64,000 bases of DNA from Streptomyces sp. NBC_00353 (GCF_036108815.1 NZ_CP107985.1:9173501-9237500); one strand, 5' to 3'; counted from the first letter of the stretch, positions 43,453 to 52,982 are shown. Numbers and translations are program-made. Notes: generated by a model from the sequence alone, not told the origin.

Positions 43453-44073
43453 ATGTCACGCACCAAGGGGAACCACGAGGCTCGCCGACGCGACGTCTCC
43501 GAGGCGGTCTGGCGGGTGTTGGTCGCGCACGGCTTCGGCGGATTGACCATGCGAGCCGTCGCCGGCGAGCTCGACGCCACCACCGGCCTGCTCACCCACT
43601 ACTTCCCCACCAAACGCGACCTGGTTGCATACGCCCTCGACCTGCTCGAACGGCGAAGTGCCTCACGCCCCCGGCGCGCCGCCGACACAGGCCTGCCCGC
43701 CGTGAGGGCCGCGCTGCTGGACATCCTGCCGCTGACTGACGAGGCCACCGACAGCAACCGGATCTGGGTGTCTTCCTGGGACGCCGCGCTCGCCAACCCC
43801 GAGTTGAGCGGCGATTACGCCCGCAAGTACGCGCAGAGCCGCGACAAGCTGTGCGACCTGGTTGCCGCAGCCCAACAGCTCGGCGAACTGCCCGACGGCG
43901 ACCCGGCCCGCATCGCGGCCGGCGCCCAGTCCTTCGTGCTCGGTCTGGTGGTACAGGCACTGTTCGACCCCCCGGCGTTCCCACCCCACCGCCAGGCCGA
44001 GCTCCTTGACGACTACCTGGCCACGTTGACCTCTCCGCCCTCATCCCGTGGCCATCACGCGGCATCGTCCTGA
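43453..44073 (+). CDS. TetR-family transcriptional regulator
   Basis: A 206-residue repressor with an N-terminal DNA-binding domain (RRDVSEAVWRVLVAHGFGGL, then RAVAGELDATTGLLTHYFPTKRDLVAYAL) and a C-terminal ligand domain of the TetR_C type (IWVSSWDAALANPELSGDYARKYAQ). No ribosome site precedes the ATG, suggesting a leaderless transcript; an ATG 15 nt upstream is an alternative. It probably controls the divergent acetyltransferase gene and itself. Confidence 0.9.
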   Translation: MSRTKGNHEARRRDVSEAVWRVLVAHGFGGLTMRAVAGELDATTGLLTHYFPTKRDLVAYALDLLERRSASRPRRAADTGLPAVRAALLDILPLTDEATDSNRIWVSSWDAALANPELSGDYARKYAQSRDKLCDLVAAAQQLGELPDGDPARIAAGAQSFVLGLVVQALFDPPAFPPHRQAELLDDYLATLTSPPSSRGHHAASS

Positions 44074-44139
44074 CAACCACGCAGCTCGGAAGAGTTGTCG
44101 GGACTCGCACGGTGGTCGGCAGCGCGCACCATTCATCGC

Positions 44140-44475
44140 GCCCTCGGCCTGCTGTACGTGGCCCGCACCACCGCCCTGTTGAGCTCCGACGGCACGACCC
44201 ACCCCCCGACCTCGGCGACCGTGACACCCACGACACCGGGTTCGACCGGCTCGATCAGGGGGCGGCCGCTCGGGCTGCCCGTCGCGGTCTGGATCACCAT
44301 CGTGCCGGCCGACCTTGTCACCGTGCTGCTGCGCTGAACACCCTTCGGGCGCTGCCTGTACGCAAGCGGCGGCAACGAGCGCGCCACCGAACTCGGCGGG
44401 GTTCCGGTCAAGCGCGTCAACTCGGGTGCCTGCGCCACGATGTCCGGGCTCGTCGCAGGCGACCCCGCCAAAGGA
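44140..44475 (+). pseudogene. Broken ribose/xylose-type ABC transporter permease gene (RbsC/XylH-like)
   Basis: Pieces of a RbsC-type permease are readable in order: ALGLLYVARTTALLSSDGTT, a frameshifted segment (HDTGFDRLDQG in another frame), LGLPVAVWITIVPADLVTVL, then an in-frame TGA, then FGRCLYASGGNERATELGGV and PVKRV. In intact permeases the stop position is part of an LRRTPFGRYLYAIGGNE-type block, so a single C-to-T change would explain the TGA. The 5' and 3' parts of the gene are absent. It is a decayed fragment. Confidence 0.65.
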
Positions 44476-44568
44476 TCGGCACGGCGGGGACGGCCTCTTG
44501 TGAGGAGCCGGACCGGTGGCGCCGGGCCTTCCAGGCAGGGCGAGCCGGTCCGGACGTAGGGTTGTGCT

Positions 44569-46734
44569 ATGAGCGCTGCACCGGACGACGGCGCTGCTCG
44601 GGCGTACGGGTACGCCCCTCCCGCTGCTGGGTCGGCACGCCGGGCGGAGTTGGACCGGCTGCTGGATCTAGCCGTGCGCGACACGGGCGGGCATGCGGGA
44701 GCGGTCTTCCTGCTGGCCGCCGACGGGCAGGCGCTGCGGCTCGAGGTGACCACCGGCATGCCGGCGGAGTATCTCGCGCCCTGGCTGGGGGTGGGGCTGG
44801 CCAGTCTCGATCCGGTGGCCGTGGCGGTGCGCGAGCGACGGCTGGTGTGGCTCAGCGAGCATCAGGAGCTCGCCCGGCGTTACCCGCGTACGGCGATCGC
44901 CTTGCCGTACCACTTCGCGGTGGCCGCGGCGCCGATCCTGACCGGCACCACCGCCTGGGGAACACTGCTGCTGTTCTGGCCCTGCTGCGACACTGCCGAA
45001 CTTGCCAGCCCGGGCTCTGACCGGGTCGGTCTCGCCTGCCGACGTCTGGGCCGGTTCCTGCGGGACGCCGCCCAGGCCGGCCGCCCGGTCACTCCGGGGA
45101 CGCTGCCGCGTACGCTGCCCCGGCCATTCACCCGGGAGTGGGATCCGGCCGTGGCACGGGCCGCAGCGGACTTCGCCGAACGCCTGCCGGAGGGCAACTG
45201 CTCCCTCGACCTCGAGGGCAGATTCACCTACCTCAGCGCCACCGCCGCCGACCTGCTGGGCGGCAGCATCCCCGATCTGCTCGGCAAGCGCCCCTGGCAG
45301 ACCCTGCCCTGGTCCATCGACCCGGCCTTCGAGGACCGCTTCCGCGCTGCCGTGGTCAGCCGGCAGCCGGTGTCCTTCACCGCCATGGTCCCGCCGAACC
45401 GCTGGCTCGCATTCGAGCTCTACCCCGATGCCTCCGGAGTGAGCGCCCGCATTTCGCCGACGGCCCCCGCCCACACCTCGAGGGCAGCGCCCGCCGGGAC
45501 AGGGACGCCCTGGGGCGAGCCGATCCCCCTGGGCCAGCTCTACCAGGTGCTGCACCTGGCCGCTACCCTCTCCGAGGCCGTCGGAGTCGGCGACGTGGTC
45601 GACCTGGTCGCGGACGAGATGCTGCCAACCTTTCGGGCCCGGACCCTGGCCCTGTTCACGGCCGAGGACGGCGGACTACGCCTCATCGGTTGTCGGGGCT
45701 ACAACCCCTATCCCGTGGAGCTCTTCGACGGAGCGACGCTCACCTCCCCGGCCGCGGTCGGCACCCTCGCTGACGGTGTGCCGAACTTCTTCGCCACCTT
45801 TGAGGAGGTGGTACGCACCTACCCGCTCGCCCCCCGCCAGGACGGTCTGCAGGCCTGGGCCTACCTGCCGTTGATCGCTTCCGGGCGCCCGGTGGGCTTG
45901 TGCGTGCTCGCCTTCGACCGGCCCCACCAGTTCTCCGGCAACCAACGGACCGTCCTGACCGCACTCGCGGGACTGATCACGCAGGCGCTGGAACGGGCCC
46001 GCCTGTACGACACCAGCAAGGAGCTCGCACAGATTCTGCAGGCGGCCATGCTCCCCGACTCGCTGCCGGACCTTCCCGGACTGGATGTGGCCGCCCGTTA
46101 CCTGCCCAGCGTCCGCGGTATGGACATCGGCGGCGACTTCTACGACCTGGTCCGGGTGGACGACACCACCGCGGCCGCAGTCATCGGCGACGTCCAGGGC
46201 CACAATGTCACCGCCGCCGCACTCATGGGCCGTTGCCGCCTCTCCATCCGCTCCCAGGCCGCCGCGGGGGCCACGCCGGCGCAGGCCCTCGCGCAGGCCA
46301 ACCGCCAGCTGGTCGACCTGGACCCGGGCCGCTTCGTCAGCTGCCTGTACGCCCAGCTCGACCTCGCACACCGCCGGGCCCTCCTGGCCACCGCCGGCCA
46401 CCCCCCACCGATCCTGCGTCACCCGGACGGGCACGCGGAGGTCCTCCGCGTGCCGCCGGGGGTGTTGCTCGGCATCGACCCCGACGCCGACTATCCCACC
46501 ACCGAGATCCCGCTGGCCCCCGGCAGCGTCCTCGCCCTGTACACCGACGGACTCGTCGAGACCCCCGAGGTTGACCTGGACGATGCCATGGCCGGGCTCG
46601 CCGACCAGCTCGCCCGGACCCGGCCCCAGCCCATGGACCAGCTCGCCACGTACCTGATCGACCACGCACGGCAGACCGCTCCCCGGACGGACGACATCGC
46701 GCTGCTGCTCATCAGGCTTGCCACCGCGGGGTAG
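44569..46734 (+). CDS. SpoIIE-type PP2C phosphatase with PAS and GAF sensor domains
   Basis: A 721-residue soluble signalling phosphatase. Residues 20-170 form a GAF-like domain (AVFLLAADGQALRLEVTTGM), followed by a PAS domain (NCSLDLEGRFTYLSATAADLLGG), a second GAF (FRARTLALFTAEDGGLRLIGC) and the C-terminal SpoIIE phosphatase. Its metal-site motifs are intact: IGGDFYDLV, IGDVQGHN, LYTDGLVE and RTDDIALL. Such proteins dephosphorylate STAS-domain anti-anti-sigma factors in response to a signal. No kinase-type ATPase domain is fused. The ATG has only a weak ribosome site. Confidence 0.9.
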   Translation: MSAAPDDGAARAYGYAPPAAGSARRAELDRLLDLAVRDTGGHAGAVFLLAADGQALRLEVTTGMPAEYLAPWLGVGLASLDPVAVAVRERRLVWLSEHQELARRYPRTAIALPYHFAVAAAPILTGTTAWGTLLLFWPCCDTAELASPGSDRVGLACRRLGRFLRDAAQAGRPVTPGTLPRTLPRPFTREWDPAVARAAADFAERLPEGNCSLDLEGRFTYLSATAADLLGGSIPDLLGKRPWQTLPWSIDPAFEDRFRAAVVSRQPVSFTAMVPPNRWLAFELYPDASGVSARISPTAPAHTSRAAPAGTGTPWGEPIPLGQLYQVLHLAATLSEAVGVGDVVDLVADEMLPTFRARTLALFTAEDGGLRLIGCRGYNPYPVELFDGATLTSPAAVGTLADGVPNFFATFEEVVRTYPLAPRQDGLQAWAYLPLIASGRPVGLCVLAFDRPHQFSGNQRTVLTALAGLITQALERARLYDTSKELAQILQAAMLPDSLPDLPGLDVAARYLPSVRGMDIGGDFYDLVRVDDTTAAAVIGDVQGHNVTAAALMGRCRLSIRSQAAAGATPAQALAQANRQLVDLDPGRFVSCLYAQLDLAHRRALLATAGHPPPILRHPDGHAEVLRVPPGVLLGIDPDADYPTTEIPLAPGSVLALYTDGLVETPEVDLDDAMAGLADQLARTRPQPMDQLATYLIDHARQTAPRTDDIALLLIRLATAG

Positions 46735-46965
46735 GGCGCGTAGCCGCGGGTCGTGCGGTGCGCGATGGCGGCACACCGCGCGTCTGCACAGCGGCTGTGG
46801 CCCGAAGCGCTCCGGGTCCAGCACAGGTTGTGGGACGACTGTGAGAAGAAGGCCAGGAGCGTTTGATCAGGAACGGCGCCACAACAGGCAACGACCCTGC
46901 TGCCGGTCCCAGTAGGTCGGCCTCCCCGGAAGCTCCGTGTGGGCCGCGGCACGGCCCCGGGGCTG

Positions 46966-47418
46966 TCAGGACGGTCGCGGCGCGCGTCGGTCCCGGCGGC
47001 CGGCCAGTTCCTCATCGTCGACGAGGGTGAGCATGGGCTTGCCTGGCGCACCCATCATCACCACGACGAAGCGGCTCCACGCATCGTCCCGATTGTTCCC
47101 GTCCTGGTAGTGGATGACATCGCCGCCCGGCTCCCAGAATGTCTCACCGGCCCGGACAACGCGCTCCGGCTCGCCCTCCAACTCGAACAGCATTTCGCCT
47201 TCGATCATGTAGCCGAATGCCGGACCGGAGTGCCGGTGTGGCGGGACCCCCGGATGCGCAGGAGGGTACTGCACGAGCAAGGTCATCACTTGTGCACGTT
47301 CAGGGATGAACGGCGGTACCTGCTCCAGCAGAGTGGTGATACATGATTGCCAGGGGACCGGCTCGGCGGCAGAGTCGGAGCGGGCCTGATCCGGCCCACT
47401 GCTGTCGTTGTTCGGCAT
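46966..47418 (-). CDS. Cupin-domain protein
   Basis: A 150-residue single-cupin protein. The metal-site motifs are present: HPGVPPHRHSGPAFGYMIEGE (first cupin motif, with two histidines and the glutamate region) and WEPGGDVIHYQDGN (second motif, with histidine). Small cupins of this type bind iron, zinc or manganese and act as isomerases, dioxygenases or sensors. No signal peptide is seen. It is convergent with the phosphatase gene, 231 bp away. Function is not further assignable. Confidence 0.85.
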   Translation of the reverse strand: MPNNDSSGPDQARSDSAAEPVPWQSCITTLLEQVPPFIPERAQVMTLLVQYPPAHPGVPPHRHSGPAFGYMIEGEMLFELEGEPERVVRAGETFWEPGGDVIHYQDGNNRDDAWSRFVVVMMGAPGKPMLTLVDDEELAGRRDRRAPRPS

Positions 47419-48253
47419 GGTGGCTGACCTCACGATGGAGAGACGTACGGCGAGAACCCCAATAGGGCGGCGAAATCCTGACGAGAGCGTCCCGGGACGT
47501 CGCATGGTGTTCGGGCGCCGGGTCGGATCGCTGACGGATCGGTGACCGCGCAACTCGACCGCCGTTTCATGGGCCGGCCTCGGCGGGTCGATGAGCACTG
47601 CGTTGTTGTGGCTGCGACAGGCACCGGTGTATGCGCTCAGTGCCGCGCAGATACTCATGGACGTAGGGCCTTTCAACCGTACTGCGCTCGCGGACAGCGC
47701 GCTCAGCGAGGAGGCCGGCAGCACGCGGCCTGGGGAGTGGGCCCGGGCAGTGAAATACCACTGGATCGAGTCGGGCAACTACCCGGGCCTTCACTCCGAA
47801 TCGTGAGCACGACTTATGCGGCTTCGGTCAGCGGCTAGTTCTTGTCCGCCACCTCACGGCTCAGGCGCAGCTGCTCTGAGCTCAGCATCGCCCAGCCGTC
47901 GGTTACCCCTCCGCCGGGCGGTCGGACGTCCGTTGCGGCGCCGGCGCGAGAGTCCCAGCTGTGCAGCATGCCCGGGTTGAGGCTGAGTTCCTCGGCGACC
48001 TACTCACGCAATCCTTGTCCGATCAGCAGGGACAACCCCGAGAACACTGTGTCCACAAGCTCCCGCGCGGCTCGACGCCGTCGAAGGGATGCCGGTCCCA
48101 CGAGTTGTCGAAGCGCACCCTCGCAGGCCAGGAACTTCGGTGCCCCTGGCCGACGCCGGTAACTGGGAGCACCCCGGGAGCGGCGAAGGGATCGGAGGTC
48201 CGACACTCGCTCTCACCGGAACGAGGTCGGATTCCCCGGTGAGCCCAGGACGG
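47419..48253. other. Region between cupin and saccharopine-dehydrogenase genes, remnants only
   Basis: No intact gene is supported. It includes a decayed IS3-like OrfA on the reverse strand. A forward frame (GPFNRTALADSALSEEAGST, to 47806) has protein-like sequence but no family or clear start. Confidence 0.4.
47835..48110 (-). mobile_element. Decayed IS3-family OrfA-like transposase fragment
   Basis: The reverse strand reads RRRRAARELVDTVFSGLSLL, then an in-frame TAG, then VAEELSLNPGMLHSWDSRAG and, near the end, EQLRLSREVADKN before a stop. The pattern of a helix-turn-helix (VAEELSLNPGMLHSW) followed by a leucine-zipper-like LRLSREVA segment matches IS3-type OrfA. The partner OrfB and terminal repeats are not found. 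It is inactive. Confidence 0.45.
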
Positions 48254-49474
48254 TCACTGCTCCCGCATGCCCCACGGAGAGCCGTACGCGCTGAGCAGGT
48301 CCAGGAAGGGGCGGGCGGGGAAGGCCTCCGGGCCGAGGACTCCCGAGCCGGACCACGCGCCCGTGGCCAGGAGTTCGAGGGCGACGACCGGGTTGACGGC
48401 CGTCTGCCACACCACCGCCTGGGAGCCGTACTCGGCCATCGACCACTGGTTGTCGACCACGTGGTAGAGGTAGACCTCGCGCGGCGCACCGTCCTTGGTA
48501 CCGCGCACCCAGGTGCCCGCGCACGTCTTGCCGTGCATGCGCTCGCCCAGCGTCGCCGGGTCCGGCAGACAGGCGGCCACGACGTCGCGGGGCGACACAC
48601 CCACCGGGCCCGCAGCGCTCGGCACGGTCACCGGGTCGGTGCGGTCCAGACCCAGGAGGTGCAGCGTCCTGAGGGTCTGGATGAACTCCTCGCCCAGGCC
48701 GTACTTGAAGGTCACGCGCCGTGCGTCGATCCAACGGGGGACAAGCAGCACCTCCTCGTGCTCCACGTTCACGCACTCGACCGGGCCGATGCCCTCGGGG
48801 AAGTCGAACACCTCCGGCTCGCTGAAGGGCGCGGTGGTGAACCAGCCGCGGTCCGCCTCGTAGACGACCGGCGGATTGAGGCACTCCTCGATGGTGGTCC
48901 AGATGCTGAAGGAAGGCGCGAACTCGTAGCCGTCGACGGTGAGGTTGGCGCCGTCGCGGATGCCGATCTCGTCGATCTCGTCGAAGAGTTCGTCGGCTGC
49001 GTACCGTGCGAAGACATCGGACAGCCCCGGCTCCACACCCATGCCGACGAGGGCCAGCGCGCCCGCCTTCTCCCAGTCGGCTGCCTGCGCGAACTGCGTG
49101 TCGCCGAGCATCACCCCGCACTCCTCGTACGGCCGATCGGAGTGCGGGCGCGACAGAGACATCGCCATGTCGAGGTAGGTTGCGCCGGCCGTGAGCGCTG
49201 CCTGGAAGAGGGGCATCACGAACCGCGGGTCGGTGGCATTGAGCAGGACGTCGCACCCGTGCCGCGTCAGCAGCGCCGTCACTGCCGCCTGATCGGACGC
49301 GTCGACGTGCTCGGCACGGAAGCGGCCCGCGGCACCCGCGAGGGCAGCGACCGCCGCCTCGGCCCGGCTCAGGTCGTAGTCGGCCACGACCATCTCGTCG
49401 AAGAACGGGCGCCGGGCCGCGATCCGGGTGATCGCGGTGCCCACACCGCCGGCGCCCACAAGCAGAACACGCAT
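48254..49474 (-). CDS. Saccharopine dehydrogenase-family oxidoreductase
   Basis: A 406-residue NAD(P)-dependent protein. It begins RVLLVGAGGVGTAITRIAAR (Rossmann motif), continues VVADYDLSRAEAAVAAL and CDVLLNATDPRFVMPLFQAAL, and has the central MGVEPGLSDVFARYAADELF block typical of saccharopine dehydrogenase-like enzymes. C-terminal VYLYHVVDNQWSMAEYGSQAVVWQT closes the catalytic domain. The family includes lysine-pathway and polyamine enzymes such as carboxynorspermidine synthase. The exact substrate is unknown. It is divergent from a TetR gene, which is its likely regulator. Confidence 0.88.
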   Translation of the reverse strand: MRVLLVGAGGVGTAITRIAARRPFFDEMVVADYDLSRAEAAVAALAGAAGRFRAEHVDASDQAAVTALLTRHGCDVLLNATDPRFVMPLFQAALTAGATYLDMAMSLSRPHSDRPYEECGVMLGDTQFAQAADWEKAGALALVGMGVEPGLSDVFARYAADELFDEIDEIGIRDGANLTVDGYEFAPSFSIWTTIEECLNPPVVYEADRGWFTTAPFSEPEVFDFPEGIGPVECVNVEHEEVLLVPRWIDARRVTFKYGLGEEFIQTLRTLHLLGLDRTDPVTVPSAAGPVGVSPRDVVAACLPDPATLGERMHGKTCAGTWVRGTKDGAPREVYLYHVVDNQWSMAEYGSQAVVWQTAVNPVVALELLATGAWSGSGVLGPEAFPARPFLDLLSAYGSPWGMREQ

Positions 49475-49609
49475 GACACGGACTTCCTCTCTGGAGACGG
49501 GGCGTGACCGCGCGGACCGGAGGTGCGGGCGCCCCTGCCGGGAGATCCAACGCCGCGTGCTCGGATAAGGTCAATGGTGTTGGCATAAGGACCCGGTGAG
49601 GAGGCGGCG

Positions 49610-50323
49610 GTGGCGAAAGCTGTGGTGCCTGAGGAGAAACGGCGGCGCCGCCGTCCCACCAGGAGCGGCACGGTGCTGTCCGAGCAGCTGATTCTCGAGA
49701 CCGCCCTGCGGATGCTGCGTGAACACGGCAGCGCGGGACTCACCGCCCGCCGTCTCGGCCTGGCCCTGGACGCCGACCCCAGCACCCTCTACCGGTACTT
49801 CCGCGGCATGGATGATCTGACCCTTGCCATCGGCGACGCCCTCATCGGGCAGGCCCTGCAGGGCTGGCGGCCCACGGGGGAGTGGCGGTCGGATCTGCGC
49901 GGCCTCGGGTTGCGCATCCACGCCGTGTACGTCGGGCATCCGCAGGCGGCACTGCTGACAGCGAACCGGGTCACCGGCCGGGCCCACGAGCTGGCGGCCG
50001 ACGAGGCCATCCTTGACGTACTTCGCACGGCAGGGTTCCCCTTGCCGGACACGGTACGGATCTACCAGGCCTTCATCGACCAGACCCTGGCCTTCGCCGC
50101 GCTCGACGCCGCCTCGCTGGCCCTGCCACGCGAGAGTCTCAGAGCCGACGAGGACATGTGGCGCTCGACGTACGCCCGCCTGCCGCGCACCACATACCCC
50201 CGGATCGCCGAGGCGGCACCCCTCCTGGCGACCCGCATGGTCGACAGCGCCTATCCCACCGCCCTGGAGATGCTGCTGGACGGCGCCGCAGCGCAGTGGG
50301 AGGCGCTGCGCGCCCGGCGATAG
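49610..50323 (+). CDS. TetR-family transcriptional regulator
   Basis: A 237-residue repressor. The N-terminal helix-turn-helix reads LILETALRMLREHGSAGLTARRLGLALDADPSTLYRYFRGMDDL, and the C-terminal domain resembles the tetracycline-repressor C-terminal type (AVYVGHPQAALLTANRVTGR). The GTG start has GAGGAGG upstream. It is divergent from the saccharopine-dehydrogenase-like gene across a 135-bp gap that includes two ATAAGG boxes. Confidence 0.88.
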   Translation: MAKAVVPEEKRRRRRPTRSGTVLSEQLILETALRMLREHGSAGLTARRLGLALDADPSTLYRYFRGMDDLTLAIGDALIGQALQGWRPTGEWRSDLRGLGLRIHAVYVGHPQAALLTANRVTGRAHELAADEAILDVLRTAGFPLPDTVRIYQAFIDQTLAFAALDAASLALPRESLRADEDMWRSTYARLPRTTYPRIAEAAPLLATRMVDSAYPTALEMLLDGAAAQWEALRARR

Positions 50324-50352
50324 AGGATCGTCCGGGGCCGTTGCGGGGCGGA

Positions 50353-50382
50353 CCCGTCCGGTACGGGGCCCGTCCGGTACGG
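50353..50382. repeat. Two 14-bp direct repeats between converging genes
   Basis: CCCGTCCGGTACGG occurs twice with a 2-bp spacer, in the gap between the converging TetR and SpoIIE-type genes. It may be a slippage duplication; a termination or binding role is not supported. Confidence 0.6.
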
Positions 50383-50504
50383 CCCATCCCGAGGGCTCCG
50401 TGGCGCGCCCAGGCACCGACCGTGCGGCCCAACTGCCGTGCCGGAGATTCGGGTTGAAGGAGTGACGGGTCCGGTCCGTGGGCGGTCCGGATCCTGCTGG
50501 TGGA

Positions 50505-52982
50505 TCACATCGCGTGGGGCGGGGCGAGTTCGGTCCAGATGGTCTTGCCGTTCGGGGTGTAACGGGTGCCCCAGCGTTGGGTGAGCTGGGCGACGAGGAA
50601 CAGGCCCCGGCCGCCCTCGTCGTCCGATCCGGCGCGACGCAGGCGAGGAGAAGTACTGCTGCTGTCGGAGACCTCGCAGATGAGGTCGGTGTTGCGGATC
50701 AGCCGGAGCCGGATCGGCGGGAGGCCGTAGCGGATGGCGTTGGTGACCAGTTCGCTGACCACCAGTTCGGCGATGAACGAGAACTCTTCCAGACCCCACT
50801 CGGTCAGCTTCCGCGCGGCCAGGGACCGGGCATCCACGACGACCGCCGGGTCGGCGGCCAGGTCCCAGGAGGCGACGCGGTCTGCACCCAGGGTGTGCGT
50901 GCGGGCGACCAGGAGCGCGACGTCGTCCGGTGGCCGGAGGGGGAGCAGGGTGGCGGCCACCTGGTCGCAGATCTGCTCGAGCGGGCGGTCGGGGTGGGAC
51001 AGGCTGCGCCGCAGTGCCTGAAGTCCGACGTCGATGTCGGGGTCCCGTCCCAGGAGGAGTCCGTTGGTGAAGAGCGCGAGCACCGTTCCGTCCGCGAGAT
51101 CCAGCTCGGCGGTCTCGAAGGGCAGGCCGCCCAGGCCCAGCGGCGGGCCCGCGGGCAGACGCGGGAACTCGACGGTGCCGTCGGGGTGCACCACCGCGGG
51201 CGGGTAGTGGCCGGCGGAGGCCAGCGTGCAGCGTCGCTCGACCGGGTCGTAGACCGCGTACAGGCAGGTGGTCCCGGTGACCGTGCCGCCGGTCGGCGAG
51301 GAGCGGCAGGAACCGTCCTCCTCGGCGAGCCGGATCACCAGGTCGTCGAGGTGCGTGAGCAGCTCGTCCGGGGGTACGTCGAGGTCGGCGAGGGTGTTCA
51401 CGGCGGTACGCAGCCGCCCCATGGTGGCGGAGGCGTGTATGCCGTGTCCGGGGACGTCGCCGACGACCAGGGCAACTCGGGCGCCGGAGAGCGGGATGAC
51501 ATCGAACCAGTCGCCTCCTACGTCGCTCTCCGCGCCGGCGGGTCGGTAGTGTGCGGCGACCTCGACGGCGTGGAGCTCGGGCAGCTCGCTGGGGAGCAGT
51601 CTGCGCTGCAGGGCCAGGGAGGCGGCGCTTTCGCGGGTGTAGCGGCGGGCGTTGTCGATGCACACGGCGGCCCGGGAGGCCAGTTCCGTGGAGAGGGTGA
51701 GGTCCTCGTCGTCGAACGGGTCCGGTTGCTGCCACCGGTAGAAGCTGGCCACGCCCATCAGGACGTTGCGGGCGGCCAGCGGTACCACCATCAGGGAGTG
51801 CGCGCCGGCGGCTCGGATTCCCACGATTCGCCGGGCATCGTCCCGCAACCAGTCGGCGGTGAAGTCAAGTCTGGCGACGAGGCGGGCTTCGAGGTCGGCC
51901 ATGCAACGGGCCTGCGGTGAAGAGGAGGAAAACCGGCTCAGCTCGCCGACCGCGTACGCCGCCCGGGAATGCCCGCGCCATGTGGACCGAAATGCCGCAC
52001 GGCGCAGCGTGACGCTGTCTTCGACCGGACCCGGCCGGGGCGCCTCGCCCTCCACGACGGCGTCCAGCAGATCGACGCTGACGGTGTCGGCCAACCGGGG
52101 GACGGCCACCTCGGCCAGTTCCTGCGCGGTCCGCATGACGTCCAGGGTGGTGCCGATGCGCAGACTGGCTTCGTTGAGCAGAGCTCTTCGTTCCTGGGTC
52201 CGGTAACTGGCGGTGACGTCGATGACCGCGTGGCACAGCCCGAGGACGGCTCCGGCCGGGTCCTGGAGCCGGAAGGTACTGGTGGACCACACATGCTCGT
52301 GTTCCGGGTCGGCCACGGTGCGCCCGCGGTGCACAAAGTCCATCGTCGGGACGCCGGTGTCCAGGACCTGCTGCATCTGCGCCTCGATGGCCTCGGCGCT
52401 CAGCCCCGGCAGCGCAGCCCCGATCCGCTTGCCCAGCCGTTGCTCGGTCGGTATGCCGGTCATGCGTTCCAGGGCCACATTGCGCCGTACGCAGCGCAGT
52501 TCGGTATCGGTGACCAGCAGGCCGACGGGCGACTGGGAGAAGAGTCCTTCCATGACCGCCCGGTCGCCCTCCCAGCGGCGCATCTGGGCTGCCTCGACGG
52601 CCAGCACCACCCAGTGCGGTGCGGTCCCTGGGCTTTCGGGGCCGGTCGAGGGGTACGCCCACAGGACCAGCTCCAGCAGTCGGCCGTCCCCGCAGCGCAC
52701 GGTCACGACCGCGGACCGTACCTCCGGTGCCCCTCGCAGTGCGCGCCGTGCCGCGGCGGCTGCGGCCGGCTCGGGCCGGGCGAGCAGTTCGATGGCGGAC
52801 CGGCCCAGGACCTGGGCCGCCGGATGGCCCAGCAACTGTTCGGCAGCCGGGCTCCATCGGACAACGACACCTCGAGAATCCAGCACAGCGGTCGCCGCCA
52901 CCTCGGCGCCAACGGCCGCATCACTCCCCAGGCCGCCTCCGGTATCCCGTGCCATCCGCGCCGTCCCACAACTTCCGATCAT
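50505..52982 (-). CDS. PAS-GAF-SpoIIE phosphatase fused to an RsbW-like ATPase
   Basis: An 825-residue signalling protein. PAS domains (TAVLDSRGVVVRWSPAAEQL and PVGLLVTDTELRCVRRN) are followed by a GAF domain (RRIVGIRAAGAHSLMVVPLA), the SpoIIE phosphatase (GGDWFDVIPL, VGDVPGHGI, PDDVALLV) and a C-terminal HATPase_c domain (LVVSELVTNAIRYG, GGRGLFLVAQLTQRWG). This layout combines a STAS-protein phosphatase with its opposing kinase-like domain. One odd position: the third metal motif, normally TDG, reads FTNGLLL. The ATG at MIGSCG has AGGAGG at 9 nt; an upstream in-frame extension lacks such a site. Confidence 0.9.
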   Translation of the reverse strand: MIGSCGTARMARDTGGGLGSDAAVGAEVAATAVLDSRGVVVRWSPAAEQLLGHPAAQVLGRSAIELLARPEPAAAAAARRALRGAPEVRSAVVTVRCGDGRLLELVLWAYPSTGPESPGTAPHWVVLAVEAAQMRRWEGDRAVMEGLFSQSPVGLLVTDTELRCVRRNVALERMTGIPTEQRLGKRIGAALPGLSAEAIEAQMQQVLDTGVPTMDFVHRGRTVADPEHEHVWSTSTFRLQDPAGAVLGLCHAVIDVTASYRTQERRALLNEASLRIGTTLDVMRTAQELAEVAVPRLADTVSVDLLDAVVEGEAPRPGPVEDSVTLRRAAFRSTWRGHSRAAYAVGELSRFSSSSPQARCMADLEARLVARLDFTADWLRDDARRIVGIRAAGAHSLMVVPLAARNVLMGVASFYRWQQPDPFDDEDLTLSTELASRAAVCIDNARRYTRESAASLALQRRLLPSELPELHAVEVAAHYRPAGAESDVGGDWFDVIPLSGARVALVVGDVPGHGIHASATMGRLRTAVNTLADLDVPPDELLTHLDDLVIRLAEEDGSCRSSPTGGTVTGTTCLYAVYDPVERRCTLASAGHYPPAVVHPDGTVEFPRLPAGPPLGLGGLPFETAELDLADGTVLALFTNGLLLGRDPDIDVGLQALRRSLSHPDRPLEQICDQVAATLLPLRPPDDVALLVARTHTLGADRVASWDLAADPAVVVDARSLAARKLTEWGLEEFSFIAELVVSELVTNAIRYGLPPIRLRLIRNTDLICEVSDSSSTSPRLRRAGSDDEGGRGLFLVAQLTQRWGTRYTPNGKTIWTELAPPHAM

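Noticed and set aside
47591..47806. 71-codon forward frame ending KYHWIESGNYPGLHSES
   Set aside because: Composition is natural-looking but there is no ribosome site, recognised family or supporting neighbour; kept only as part of the remnant region.
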